From Candidatus Rifleibacteriota bacterium (GTDB lineage: Bacteria > Muiribacteriota > Ozemobacteria > Ozemobacterales > Ozemobacteraceae), in the NCBI GenBank assembly GCA_015233565.1, contig JADFXM010000012.1, positions 62,001-126,000 of the forward strand: 64,000 bases of DNA. The letters run 5' to 3'. How positions within the stretch are numbered: the first letter of the stretch is position 1; each line of letters starts with the position of its first letter. A program made the position numbers and the translations under genes. Under the pieces are notes generated by a model, which worked only from the letters and a program-made list of their open reading frames with translations, was not told the origin of the DNA and did not search any database. Positions 26,992 through 36,818 of this stretch are shown here, piece by piece.

Positions 26992-28239
26992 TTAACATAT
27001 TTTTTCCACCACCCAGGAAGGCAAATGAACAATCTTTCGAAGCTTGAATTTCCGCAACAACTTGTCATGTCTCCTCTTTTTCTCATCTTCAGGAATCTGG
27101 TCGGGGAAATTAAGGCTAGGGGTATTGGGACGCCCCTCGTAAGGCAAAATTTGGAAAAAATCAACTGGCAATCGGTCGATCAATTCGGAGGATAGCTCCA
27201 AATCATCCTTTGTTTCCCCTGGAAAACCAACCATTATTATTGAAGCCAACTTTGGAGGACAGGGTAATCCGGCAATCCTTTTTAAGACCTCTTCTAACTG
27301 CAAAATTCCGTAATCTCTTCCCATTTTCCTCAAAATTTTATCTGAACCGCTTTGAATCGGAACGCAAAACGCCGAAATGCGCCCGGTTTCAAAAATTGGA
27401 ATCAACTTGTCTATCAAGCCAATCAAATATTTTGGCTCAACAAACCTCAGATTCACTCGAACCAGAGGCGATACAGCGAGGATCTTAGGCAACACTTCAG
27501 CAAGATTGGAACCGAGGTCAACTCCCCATGCGCCCATGTCATCTCCCGCAAGAGAGATTTCAGAAAAACCCTGTTTAATAGCCGATTCAACCTGATCAAT
27601 TATCAATTCAGGCAGGACACTTTTAAGTTTTCCTTTGGCTTTCCTGACTGCACAATATGTACAAGTTCCCATGCAGCCTGTTGAACCGCGAATTACGAAC
27701 CACCGTGAAGTTGGAAAAGTTGCCATCCAATTCGGAACCAGGTTCATTCCCAACTTCCCAGATAGTTTTTCAAGTTTCTCTTTGGCTTTTACGACTTTGT
27801 AAAAAAGAGGATTTGCCTTGTAATCATCAATATCAACTTTATTAACTGTGATTGATTCAATCGACTTTTTAGCCTTCAGCAAGTCATCAAATTTGGAAAG
27901 CTCCAGCGGTGCGATTCTTTCTGAAACTTTAAGTTCATCAAAAAGCTCCGGGTTAATTTTGCTTAAACAACCTGCAACAATAAGCCTTGCACCATTTTTT
28001 AACTGCAATTTTCGCAAACGGATGTCTTCCACTGCCGAAACTTCATAATGCTGATTATAAGCGCAAGTCGAAATAATTAAATCATCAGCTTCTTGCGGGT
28101 TCTGAGTTTCTTCCCACCCGTTGGCCAAATAAAAACTCCTGATTTTGTTAACATCAAGGATTATTTCAGTGCAGGGATGAGCTGAATTGCTGATAAAAAA
28201 TTTTGATAATCGTTCATTCAATGAAAAATGTACCCCCAT
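26992..28239 (-). CDS. MiaB/RimO-like radical SAM protein lacking TRAM
   Basis: A 415-residue methylthiotransferase-family enzyme. The UPF0004-type N-terminal domain keeps three cysteines at the usual places for a second [4Fe-4S] cluster: C23 (HPCTE), C59 (STCAYN) and C91 (AGCLSK). The radical SAM ligands are C189, C193 and C196 (STGCMGTCTYC). LAGDDMGAWG, FCVPIQSGSDKILRKMGR and MVGFPGETKDD match MTTase motifs. The protein ends about 30 residues after the core, where MiaB and RimO carry a TRAM domain for tRNA or ribosomal substrate binding. The enzyme is therefore a divergent paralog, perhaps with a different substrate. Its nearest relative in the window is the gene 96 bases upstream. Confidence 0.85.
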   Translation of the reverse strand: MGVHFSLNERLSKFFISNSAHPCTEIILDVNKIRSFYLANGWEETQNPQEADDLIISTCAYNQHYEVSAVEDIRLRKLQLKNGARLIVAGCLSKINPELFDELKVSERIAPLELSKFDDLLKAKKSIESITVNKVDIDDYKANPLFYKVVKAKEKLEKLSGKLGMNLVPNWMATFPTSRWFVIRGSTGCMGTCTYCAVRKAKGKLKSVLPELIIDQVESAIKQGFSEISLAGDDMGAWGVDLGSNLAEVLPKILAVSPLVRVNLRFVEPKYLIGLIDKLIPIFETGRISAFCVPIQSGSDKILRKMGRDYGILQLEEVLKRIAGLPCPPKLASIIMVGFPGETKDDLELSSELIDRLPVDFFQILPYEGRPNTPSLNFPDQIPEDEKKRRHDKLLRKFKLRKIVHLPSWVVEKIC

Positions 28240-28335
28240 TTCCGATATTGTAGCATTTTATTTGGAAACTTTTCTCAAAAAATACATGGTGAGCGATTCA
28301 AAACAATTTGTACAGAATCCTGTATTGTCAGGCGA

Positions 28336-29538
28336 CTAGAAAAAACGCAAAAAACTTTTTATGTGTTTCTTTACAGTAAGCTTATGAATAATATTAAATC
28401 TCTTGGTCTTTATTTCCTGACTAATTTTATTCGGTAAGAGTATTGATTTTGTGTTTGGCCTATCCTCATAAAGGAAAGTCATGTACAAGGAAAAATCAAC
28501 CTCTTTAATAAGTCTGAGGGTATCTCTAAAATCCTGGTCTGTTTCTCCCGGAAAACCAACGATTATGTTGGTCGAGATCATTTTAACTTTTGTATGCCGA
28601 ATCGTGTCATTTACTCCATTTTTTATCTGGGAAAAGGTATAACGCCGGTTCATGGACTTCAAAATACGATCGCTTCCTGATTGGGCGGGAACACAAAAGC
28701 TGAGTATTTTTCCACTGTTAAAAGCCGGAAGAAGCTTATCAAACAATTTTATCAACCAATAGGGATCAATAAATCGTAGATTTATTGAGAAATCTCCCCG
28801 AAGTTTGATAAGTTCATTCAATAGATCAGCCAAGTCCTCTTTTTTATCAACCCCATAACCTCCCATATCTTCACCCGTCAAAGCTATTTCCTTATATCCC
28901 ATTGCAAGACCTTTTTCCGCTTGCCTAACAATTTCAGGAATGGGAAAACTATTGATAAAGCCCTGGGCATGCCGGATTCCACAGTAACTGCAATTTCCAG
29001 TACATCCGGTGGCACATCTGACGCAAAACCATGATGGAGATGGCGTTGTAAGCAATATCTGGGGAACTTTTATAAAGGAAAATCTTTTTGCCCACTTTTC
29101 AAAAGCAGCTCTAGCTTTGACCCAAAAAGCAATCCTGGGATTGGCATCATATTCTTCAGCTGAAATGAAATTGTTGTCAAACTCCTCCAGCTTTTTTGGG
29201 AAGTTCATGTGTTCGTTGAACTTCATTATATCTTTGGTAGATATGCAAACCCCGTTAAATTCCTTTCTAAGACGCTCCCGATTGATTTCAGGAAGACATC
29301 CCACAACGATCAATTCAGCGGAAGGCTTTTTTTCGGAAGTTTTTTTCCTTATTTCCTCAATTTCATAATCTTCTGAACTTTTATTAAAACCGCATGTGGA
29401 AATGATAACAATATCAGCTTCCCCTGCTTTTTTTGTTATGCTCCACCCATTGGCTTCAAACCATCTCTTCAAAAGATTGGAATTCATTGCATTTTCAGTA
29501 CAAGGGTGCTGAGTTACACCAACATATACTTTCTTCAT
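28336..29538 (-). CDS. second MiaB/RimO-like radical SAM protein lacking TRAM
   Basis: A 400-residue paralog of the next gene downstream, with the same design: N-terminal cluster cysteines C13 (QHPCTE), C49 (STCGFN) and C81 (VGCLPEIN), radical SAM ligands C179, C183 and C186 (ATGCTGNCSYC), then LTGEDMGGYG, FCVPAQSGSDRILKSMNR and IVGFPGETDQD. It too stops about where a TRAM domain would start. The start has a strong site, AAGGAGAGCGGG directly before the ATG. Tandem duplication followed by divergence is the simplest reading. It is probably the first gene of the radical SAM operon. Confidence 0.85.
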   Translation of the reverse strand: MKKVYVGVTQHPCTENAMNSNLLKRWFEANGWSITKKAGEADIVIISTCGFNKSSEDYEIEEIRKKTSEKKPSAELIVVGCLPEINRERLRKEFNGVCISTKDIMKFNEHMNFPKKLEEFDNNFISAEEYDANPRIAFWVKARAAFEKWAKRFSFIKVPQILLTTPSPSWFCVRCATGCTGNCSYCGIRHAQGFINSFPIPEIVRQAEKGLAMGYKEIALTGEDMGGYGVDKKEDLADLLNELIKLRGDFSINLRFIDPYWLIKLFDKLLPAFNSGKILSFCVPAQSGSDRILKSMNRRYTFSQIKNGVNDTIRHTKVKMISTNIIVGFPGETDQDFRDTLRLIKEVDFSLYMTFLYEDRPNTKSILLPNKISQEIKTKRFNIIHKLTVKKHIKSFLRFF

Positions 29539-29654
29539 CCCGCTCTCCTTACGCTTTATTTTCTATGATGCACATCAAAAACCGGCAAGACATTCTAAAT
29601 TAGGCATCGATAGAGGGACGCCTTGGTGCAAGTTTTTGGTTGTAATTACAAAAA

Positions 29655-31499
29655 TTAATTAAACCCTTTCTTAATACAATATATCGTACCTGACCTCGTT
29701 CGGACAAGTATTCCAAACTCAGAGGACCGAAGCGATTCTTCCATAAGCTCACCATTGAGCCTCATGCGCCATTTTTCTTTTAAACTTTCTTTGTGGAAAC
29801 AAAATAACCAGCCATCCTGACTTCCGGCATAAACAAAATCGTCATCTACAAGCGGATTAGTTGCAAAAATATGCTTTGAAAATGAAAAGAATTCCTTCAC
29901 TTCATGGTCTTCCATGGAAACTTTGTAGATCGCATCCTTGAAAGCGATAAATCCTTTTGAAAGATTCAACGGAATAGGAATCAAAATCGGCCTGCTTTGG
30001 AAAATCATTTTGCTGATTATTACTTTCCCACCATCCAATTCAACCTTTAAAATATTTCCTTCATCCGAAACGAAACTTGCATACCCCTTGTCTAAATAAG
30101 CCGGAGTAACAGGTTTCCATTGAACACTCGAAGCTTGGGCCAATTTTGTTCCTTTTAAAGCATCAAATAATACCAATTGGCCTGATGGAAAGGTTGCCAG
30201 AACCTTGCCTTCATTTACTGTCAAAAAAGCTTTCTGCGGTTTTCCGGCAACTTTGGTTTCAGGATTTACGTATTCCCATAATGGTTGGCCGGTTTTTGCA
30301 CTCAGTGCAACCAACCTTGCCCCTGAGCAACTAAATATTACCGTATCTTTTACCGCACAAATAAAGGGATTTCTCAAATAGTCTTCCAAAAACAGCCTGT
30401 TTATACGAGTTGGAGCGTCCACCCCTTTTACCCAAAGCATTTTTCCATCAGATGCACTAATTGCACCCCAAAATCCAAAATCAAACATAGCAAAAATATA
30501 ATCTTCCGAAACATCCGTCCTGATTAATAGAGGAATACTTAACCCTTCCCGGGATTCATTTTCCGGAGGCGTGAAGGAGGCTAATTCCTTATTAAACGGA
30601 CAAGTCCATATTTCAGAGGCTAAATCTCTTTCATAAGCTTTTAAAGATTTTTTTGTCGGAACCACTGGCCTTGAAACTGCACTCCAATAAGGTGCCAATA
30701 TTTCTGCTCCAAACATTTTTTCACTGATTAACTGCCCATTCAGTGAATTGAGAGCTGTAATTCCCTTTGAATCATACATCCAAACCCGGTCATGATTAAA
30801 TATTCCTGCTGAGGGAATTCTTGAACAAAATTCCTCAATAGGAGAATAGAGGCTTTTTTGAACCCACAGGATTCTTTCACTTTCAGCTACCGAATTGGAA
30901 TAAAAATATAAACAAAAATGCGTGATGAGCATAAAAATAATGGCTGTGATAAAAGCTGTAAAATGTCCATCTCCCCAATCTCTGCCGAAAACAACCTCAA
31001 AAAGATATTTGGTGAATAAGGAAATGAAGAAATTTACAAAAACAGTTACTCCCAATATTGCAGTAATTATTGAAGCCATAAGAATCGGATAAGGGATATC
31101 CTTATTACTCCAGGCTGACTTCATTATGGCAATTATTTCCTTGAAATTGCTTGACACTGGAGTTAAAAAATCACCAAACCAAGCATGGAGTATTCCCGCG
31201 ACCAGCATAAAACTAAACACTGTGGAATAAACTATGGACCTCATAATCATTTGCATTAGAATTATGAGAGTCAATAAGGATCCCAATGTTAGGTACGACT
31301 GAATTGTATAAACCGGAAAAGTCGAATAATTCCCAACTGACATCCCAAAATAAAAAGCCTGAATTAAAATGATTAAAGCAAGCGGCATCATTAAAATAAA
31401 GTTCAAAAAGGTCCCAGGGCTCTTTTCATGCTTGGAAGAAGGCTTGATTCCTGCAACCCCTTTTACTGGATTTGATGTTGCGATTACGACTTCATCCAT
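29655..31499 (-). CDS. polytopic membrane protein with PQQ-like propeller
   Basis: About 614 residues from the chosen ATG at 31499 (GAGGGATGAAAAA upstream); two earlier in-frame ATGs exist. Five hydrophobic helices fill roughly residues 25-210; the rest is an extracytoplasmic propeller with blades such as WMYDSKGITALNSLNGQ, ARLVALSAKTGQPLWEY and GKVLATFPSGQLVLFDALKG. It resembles the 1,001-residue propeller protein at 4427-7432 in combining membrane helices with PQQ-like blades, but has more helices and a single propeller. No enzymatic motif was seen; an envelope scaffold or sensor role is inference. It sits 117 bases upstream of the radical SAM genes on the same strand. Confidence 0.78.
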   Translation of the reverse strand: MDEVVIATSNPVKGVAGIKPSSKHEKSPGTFLNFILMMPLALIILIQAFYFGMSVGNYSTFPVYTIQSYLTLGSLLTLIILMQMIMRSIVYSTVFSFMLVAGILHAWFGDFLTPVSSNFKEIIAIMKSAWSNKDIPYPILMASIITAILGVTVFVNFFISLFTKYLFEVVFGRDWGDGHFTAFITAIIFMLITHFCLYFYSNSVAESERILWVQKSLYSPIEEFCSRIPSAGIFNHDRVWMYDSKGITALNSLNGQLISEKMFGAEILAPYWSAVSRPVVPTKKSLKAYERDLASEIWTCPFNKELASFTPPENESREGLSIPLLIRTDVSEDYIFAMFDFGFWGAISASDGKMLWVKGVDAPTRINRLFLEDYLRNPFICAVKDTVIFSCSGARLVALSAKTGQPLWEYVNPETKVAGKPQKAFLTVNEGKVLATFPSGQLVLFDALKGTKLAQASSVQWKPVTPAYLDKGYASFVSDEGNILKVELDGGKVIISKMIFQSRPILIPIPLNLSKGFIAFKDAIYKVSMEDHEVKEFFSFSKHIFATNPLVDDDFVYAGSQDGWLFCFHKESLKEKWRMRLNGELMEESLRSSEFGILVRTRSGTIYCIKKGFN

Positions 31500-31709
31500 T
31501 TTTTCATCCCTCTTTTCCATCTTCAAAATCAAAATATTCAATAAGCCCTATATCGGAAAAAATGACACAGCCGATAAGTAATTTAAAGTTATATTTCTTG
31601 ACAGAGGAAATTTCTCTTAATAAAATGTTTTTCTGTGTTTGAAATAAATTTATTTTCAGAATTTCAGACCTCACTCTAGTTAATGCAGGGTTTCAAGGAG
31701 GTTTTTTCA

Positions 31710-33692
31710 GTGTTACCAATGATTAAAAAAGTTGTTTTGACTATTTCTCCAGAAAAAGATTCAGAACTTGAAGCCTGTGATTACCTGGAAAGTTTTGCTA
31801 AAAAATGTGACTTTTTAGCTGAATCCATGGATGAAATGCGGCTCGCTTTTATCGAAGCTTTGATAAATGCAAAAGAGCATTCTATTCTTAAAGGGGAAGC
31901 CATTGAAAATCAACCCAACGTTATGGCTTCTTTTTCCTATGACGGTGAGGCGTTGACAATAGAAGTCCGAGATTATGGAAAAGGGTTCAATCCCGCATTG
32001 GTCGAAACACCTGATATCAAAAAGAAACTTAAATCCGCCAATAAACGTGGTTGGGGCCTCATGCTTATGGAAAAACTAAGCGATGGCATGGAAATTAAAA
32101 CTTTCCCCCCAGCTGGAACCCTTATAACTCTAGTAAAAAAACGTTGTAAATTAGAACCTCCCGAATCTCCAGACTTAGTGAAAGAAAGAAAAAAAATTGA
32201 GAGACTTAAATATATTTTAAGCTCTTTCATTGATCTTAGTTCCTTCTTATGCCAAAACCGTGACCTGGATACAGGGCTTCGCTCTATGCTCCGAATCCTC
32301 CTGGGCACTCTTGGAGTTTCCAAAGGTGCAATTTATATCATTGATAGTGAAAAAGAAAACTTCAAAGCCCTTGTTGACATCAAGCTCAAAGCACGCGAAA
32401 AAACACCTGTTTTCCCGATCAAAAATGGAAACCTTGATTCACTTATCTCTCAAGAATCGCTCGAAGTATCCAAAATTTTATTTGACCTCAATCCAGAAGC
32501 AAAGACTAATTTCACCAACGACGACGTTGAATTTATCTACCTGTTAAGAAACGAAGCTGATGTCCTGGGTTTACTCGTCCTGGGACCAAGATTTAGAACT
32601 GACCAGGAAGAAACTTATGACGCCGAACTATTAAATACTCTTGCTCGAAATATCTCAACGGCTATCAATACTTTCAAACTAATGGAACAGTTGAAAGTTA
32701 CAAACTTTGAACTTGATTTGAAAGTTAGAGAACTTGATGCAATCAGAGAAGCCGGGCAGTCTGTCTCGTCAGTCCTTGAAATAGAGCATCTTCCAGCAAT
32801 CGTTGACAGAATTTTTTCATCAACAATGGAAATAGGAACGTTCTCCCTTGTTTTGAAAGAATCTTCTGAAAACCGTTTCAAAATTTGTCAAATCGGTCGC
32901 GATCTTCCCGAATTCCTAGATTTGTGGTCATCACCGGTTTCGCGCTATGTAGTTCAGAAACTGGAACCTCTTTTTGTCTCCGACCTGGAGAAAGATTCCA
33001 GATTTGATTATCCCAGAAAATCGAAATATTCAACTAACAGTTTCATAATTATTCCCATAATCAACCAGGATGAAGTTGTTGCAATCGTAAACCTTACGGA
33101 CAAAAAAAATGGTAAGACACTCGACTCGCATGATTTTGAGTTTGCGCAGCTCCTTTCCAGCCAGTTGAATATCGCAATTAAGAATGCAAACCTCTATAAA
33201 CTAGGATTTACCGATTCCATAACCAGATTGTATGCTTCAAGCTATTTTAAAATTAGACTTTCCCAGGAAGTAGCCCGACTGAGAAGGGTAAAATCCGACT
33301 TGGGTATTGTAATGGTAGATCTCGATCACTTCAAAGAATTGGCCGAAAAGCATGGAGCAATCGCAGGGGACATCCTTTTAAACAAAACTGGCGCCTTGGT
33401 AAAAAGAGTCATTAGATTCAATGATGTTCCTTGCCGATTAGATCAAAGCCGCTTTGGAATTATACTTCCAGATACCGACTTGCAAGGAACCTGGAAAGTT
33501 GCCGAAAAAATCAGAACCTCAATTGAAGGTCAGATCCTTTTCCAGAATCAATCTGAATTGAAAATTACTGCTTCTTGTGGAATTGCCATTTACAAACAGA
33601 ATCTAACAATGGAAGAATTTATCGAATTCGCTGAAAAAGCTTCTCGTGAAGCAAAAAATCAAGGTGGAAATTCAGTCTGTCAGTGCTGTTAA
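31710..33692 (+). CDS. RsbW-like HATPase, GAF and degenerate GGDEF signalling protein
   Basis: About 660 residues. The start is taken as a GTG at 31710, with AAGGAGG 8 bases upstream; an ATG nine codons earlier overlaps that site. An N-terminal GHKL ATPase of anti-sigma/RsbW type (FIEALINAKEHS, EVRDYGKGFNP, KRGWGLMLMEKL) occupies about residues 5-145, then a coiled coil, two GAF-like domains (about 175-315 and 340-495) and a C-terminal GGDEF fold (about 510-655). In the GGDEF domain the metal-binding VDLDHFK is kept, but the signature GGDEF loop reads RLDQSRFGI, so diguanylate cyclase activity is unlikely. It could bind c-di-GMP or GTP, or act only as a partner module. Soluble and cytoplasmic; monocistronic. 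Confidence 0.85.
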   Translation: MLPMIKKVVLTISPEKDSELEACDYLESFAKKCDFLAESMDEMRLAFIEALINAKEHSILKGEAIENQPNVMASFSYDGEALTIEVRDYGKGFNPALVETPDIKKKLKSANKRGWGLMLMEKLSDGMEIKTFPPAGTLITLVKKRCKLEPPESPDLVKERKKIERLKYILSSFIDLSSFLCQNRDLDTGLRSMLRILLGTLGVSKGAIYIIDSEKENFKALVDIKLKAREKTPVFPIKNGNLDSLISQESLEVSKILFDLNPEAKTNFTNDDVEFIYLLRNEADVLGLLVLGPRFRTDQEETYDAELLNTLARNISTAINTFKLMEQLKVTNFELDLKVRELDAIREAGQSVSSVLEIEHLPAIVDRIFSSTMEIGTFSLVLKESSENRFKICQIGRDLPEFLDLWSSPVSRYVVQKLEPLFVSDLEKDSRFDYPRKSKYSTNSFIIIPIINQDEVVAIVNLTDKKNGKTLDSHDFEFAQLLSSQLNIAIKNANLYKLGFTDSITRLYASSYFKIRLSQEVARLRRVKSDLGIVMVDLDHFKELAEKHGAIAGDILLNKTGALVKRVIRFNDVPCRLDQSRFGIILPDTDLQGTWKVAEKIRTSIEGQILFQNQSELKITASCGIAIYKQNLTMEEFIEFAEKASREAKNQGGNSVCQCC

Positions 33693-33944
33693 CGACTTTC
33701 ACCGGTTTTTCCAAAGGACTCATTTCGCAATTTTCAAATAGAGATGCAAATTTAATTAGGTTAAAATCAATAGCCCGGTAATTCAATTCAGCTCACAAAC
33801 TGCGAGATATTATATGATCCGTAAACATACAACATTTGGAAACCTTGCTGACGAATAATTGGGATTTTTTCCACTTCCATTTTCAACCAATTATTTACAC
33901 CTTCCGGCAAACTGTGAATATTTGATTGTAGAGACCAAATTTTC

Positions 33945-36593
33945 TCATTTCACTGCAGTTGAAGATGCTGTATTTGTAAGTGAAGCTGCAGGTAAATCAA
34001 GCTTCTTATTTAAATCAAGAGCTTTTCTCCCATCCTGGCCAAACATAAGCTTGAAGCCATCTTCGGGGAAATATTTTTCGAATTCCTCTTTTTCATTTGG
34101 CGAAAAGTAAAAGTTCATATTGGTTTCATCCTTGATTTGATAGAAGCCACGGTAAACAACCGACATTCTTTCAACCAAACGATTAATTTCCTGGAGTAGT
34201 TCATCAGGGCCTTTAAGGTCATATCCAAATCCTAAAAATAGATTTCTCCGGGATGAATTCGAGGTTTGAGCTAATGACTTATAATCTTCCAATTCTTTTT
34301 TAATTAGGTTTAATTGTTTTGTCGCTTCATCATATGGTGAATATTCCCCGGCAACCCATCGCATGAAAGATTTTCCATCTTTGTCCAGAAAGTCCCCTTT
34401 TGCCAAAAAATTCTTTATAGTTTGATTTTTGAACTGTTTCTCAAAATTTTGAACAGCTGTATCTTTTTCGGAAACAAACTTTTCAAACAATGCCGAAATA
34501 TCAAAATTTTTCTTCAAAGCAATGTCAAGTGCAATCAAATCATTGGCATGGGTACCAAGTGTTACAGGAAGCATGAACATTTCTTTTTCCAATTGACCTC
34601 TATATTGTGAAATAAAATCTTTCGCAGAAAAAGAGCGTGTAACCATGCGTCCCCCAGTTGATAAGTTTCTTAGAAGGTCACCTTGCAATTCGTCGGATAG
34701 CAGTTGATCACTGGAATTTTGATAACTTTCAAGCAGCTTTTCAAGTAGCTCAATTTGAGTTGTTATGCGGGGAAGATGATAGTCGGAGATATTACTTATT
34801 TTAAGTTTATTATCTTTGAGCAATTGCTGGCCTTGATCATTCAATCTTTTTAGAACGTTTGCCACAAAAAGGGCTTCTTTAGAAAAAATTATAAACGAAT
34901 CAGCGTTGAAGGTTTCAGCTAAGAAGGGGTCATCCCACTCGGAGGTTGAGATTCCAAGAAGGTAGATATAATTGAAAGGTTCATCTTCGAGGCGAATATG
35001 AACCAGGTCATGGAGAGAATCATGGATGTTCTTTCCCATTAAAAAACCTTCATACTTCTTTAAAAGGACATAATCAGGGTTGAAAAAAACCAACTTCAAA
35101 TCAGCATTGATATTCTTGTCATTGAGAAAAGAACTCTGGTTTATTGAGTTTAGTGCTCCTTTTAGCCAAGTTAATGGATTGAGGACATTACCCACATTTC
35201 CAAAAAAAGATCTTTGTTGAGCATCTTTGGCTTCCTGTTCAGTGGGTTTCCAGGCCATGTAAGACGCTTTGTGGTTCCAAAGCTCTTCCAAAAAGGATAA
35301 ATCAAAATCTGGGAAAGAAAACCCTGTCCGACAGTAATATGTCGATAGATATTCTTGTTTTTCGATGGCTTCGAGAACATTTTTTCCCTTTTCATACAAT
35401 CGCTTTTCATGTTCAGTTTTAGGCTGTTGTTGTGATAAGGGAATAGAATAGTGTTTTTCTGTAATTTTTATAGACGAAGTCTTTTCTTCTTCTGTTAATG
35501 TTGCACGATTATCGTAAAACAATTTGAACTGTGGATCGTTTTCATACAAAAACCAAAATGAATTTTTGTAAGCGGTCTCTTGCCGTTGGAATTGGTGGAC
35601 TGCCACTTCGGCTAGGAGTGTAGCCACTGACCATCCAAGGCAAAGTAATCCACAGATTTGCCCAAACGGAGGTGGAACAAACATGCAAACCAGCATTCCC
35701 AATTCGGTAAGGGCAAAAACCCCTGATTTGACATTCTGAAAAGAGAAATATCTTCCTCCGACGGTGTCACGGGAAGTAAGAGTATTTGTGGTATCGAGAA
35801 GGCAACTGAGCACAAGAAAACCAATTCCGATGGACCTGGCCACACCCTGATAGGTTTCCAAAGCGGCAACTTCTGATGTTTGGTTTTTTGTTACCCAATA
35901 CCAATAGGCATTCATTCCTTGATCAGTGCTGTTCGCAGCTTCCCAAAATATGGGAGGATTCATAAATTGGAGAAAAGAAAAGTGTTTAAGACTTGAAAGG
36001 TAATTAAATGCTCCTAAAGCGGAGGTAGCATAACCTTCCATCACGTTTTGAAGCCAAATTCCAACTCTCAAATTTTGAACCTGGGAAAATAAAAAAGCAG
36101 CAAAATTAGAAGCCTGAGACAAAACCTGAAAAATATAAGGAATCGCTCCTCCGGCTCCTGGTAGGGAAGTAACTGCTGTATTAATCGAGGAAACTGCTGA
36201 GTAGAAAGTCATTACATCTTTCGCTTCGGGCCCCATTTCCGTGTAAATACTTGAAATCATAAGCATCCATTCAGCGTAAGACTTAGCTTCAACCATTTGG
36301 GGGGAATCTCCCATAAGTTTAAATAAATGGTTTACCTGGTCTATTGGTGAAAGTATTTTATCAAAAGAAATTTCAACACTCTGGCTTGCAACAATGCTTG
36401 CATTAGGAATATTCTGAGGATCTGCTTGAGAATTTGATTGATTGAGTAACTGAGAAGCAGTGTTTTGACTTCCGGGATTAGTTTGTTGCGATTCAACTGC
36501 AGGAAGAAAAGCAACTTCAAAGAAGAAAACCAGCAGAATTAACGTAGAAATTTTTTTATTTAACTTATGCTTAAATTGCATTTTTTTCTCCAA
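33945..36593 (-). CDS. 882-residue secreted or membrane orphan protein
   Basis: A signal peptide or anchor (about residues 12-34) is followed by a Gln/Asn/Ser-rich stretch, a long helical region, and two strongly hydrophobic segments around residues 250-330 (IGIGFLVLSCLL and LGMLVCMFVPPPFGQICGLL). The remaining about 550 residues are polar and mostly helical, ending in a short Ala/Thr tail. No family, repeat or active site was recognised. An alternative ATG at codon 5 (MQFKHKLNKK) would give a more typical signal-peptide start. It stands alone, leftward, divergent from the peptide transporter. Confidence 0.75.
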   Translation of the reverse strand: MEKKMQFKHKLNKKISTLILLVFFFEVAFLPAVESQQTNPGSQNTASQLLNQSNSQADPQNIPNASIVASQSVEISFDKILSPIDQVNHLFKLMGDSPQMVEAKSYAEWMLMISSIYTEMGPEAKDVMTFYSAVSSINTAVTSLPGAGGAIPYIFQVLSQASNFAAFLFSQVQNLRVGIWLQNVMEGYATSALGAFNYLSSLKHFSFLQFMNPPIFWEAANSTDQGMNAYWYWVTKNQTSEVAALETYQGVARSIGIGFLVLSCLLDTTNTLTSRDTVGGRYFSFQNVKSGVFALTELGMLVCMFVPPPFGQICGLLCLGWSVATLLAEVAVHQFQRQETAYKNSFWFLYENDPQFKLFYDNRATLTEEEKTSSIKITEKHYSIPLSQQQPKTEHEKRLYEKGKNVLEAIEKQEYLSTYYCRTGFSFPDFDLSFLEELWNHKASYMAWKPTEQEAKDAQQRSFFGNVGNVLNPLTWLKGALNSINQSSFLNDKNINADLKLVFFNPDYVLLKKYEGFLMGKNIHDSLHDLVHIRLEDEPFNYIYLLGISTSEWDDPFLAETFNADSFIIFSKEALFVANVLKRLNDQGQQLLKDNKLKISNISDYHLPRITTQIELLEKLLESYQNSSDQLLSDELQGDLLRNLSTGGRMVTRSFSAKDFISQYRGQLEKEMFMLPVTLGTHANDLIALDIALKKNFDISALFEKFVSEKDTAVQNFEKQFKNQTIKNFLAKGDFLDKDGKSFMRWVAGEYSPYDEATKQLNLIKKELEDYKSLAQTSNSSRRNLFLGFGYDLKGPDELLQEINRLVERMSVVYRGFYQIKDETNMNFYFSPNEKEEFEKYFPEDGFKLMFGQDGRKALDLNKKLDLPAASLTNTASSTAVK

Positions 36594-36752
36594 AATTCAT
36601 TCATTGAGTCATTAAAGCTACACCGAAAGAAACTCCTTAATATCTAAATTATATCAGAAAAATGTACTTTTTTGTCTCCAGTAACCTTAAGAACTTTTAA
36701 GTCGAAAACCCTGATTTTGGAAATAAAAAAATAAAAAAAATCCCTGAGAATG

Positions 36753-36761
36753 TGATATAAT
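36753..36761 (+). promoter_or_regulatory. extended -10 promoter before POT transporter
   Basis: TGATATAAT gives a perfect TGnTATAAT extended -10 about 58 bases upstream of the transporter ATG. No strong -35 is evident. The transporter's ribosome site is GGAGGA. Confidence 0.5.
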
Positions 36762-36818
36762 TTGCACCACTCAAATTTTTGAAGTACATTTTCAGAAGTA
36801 CAATTTTTGGAGGAATGA

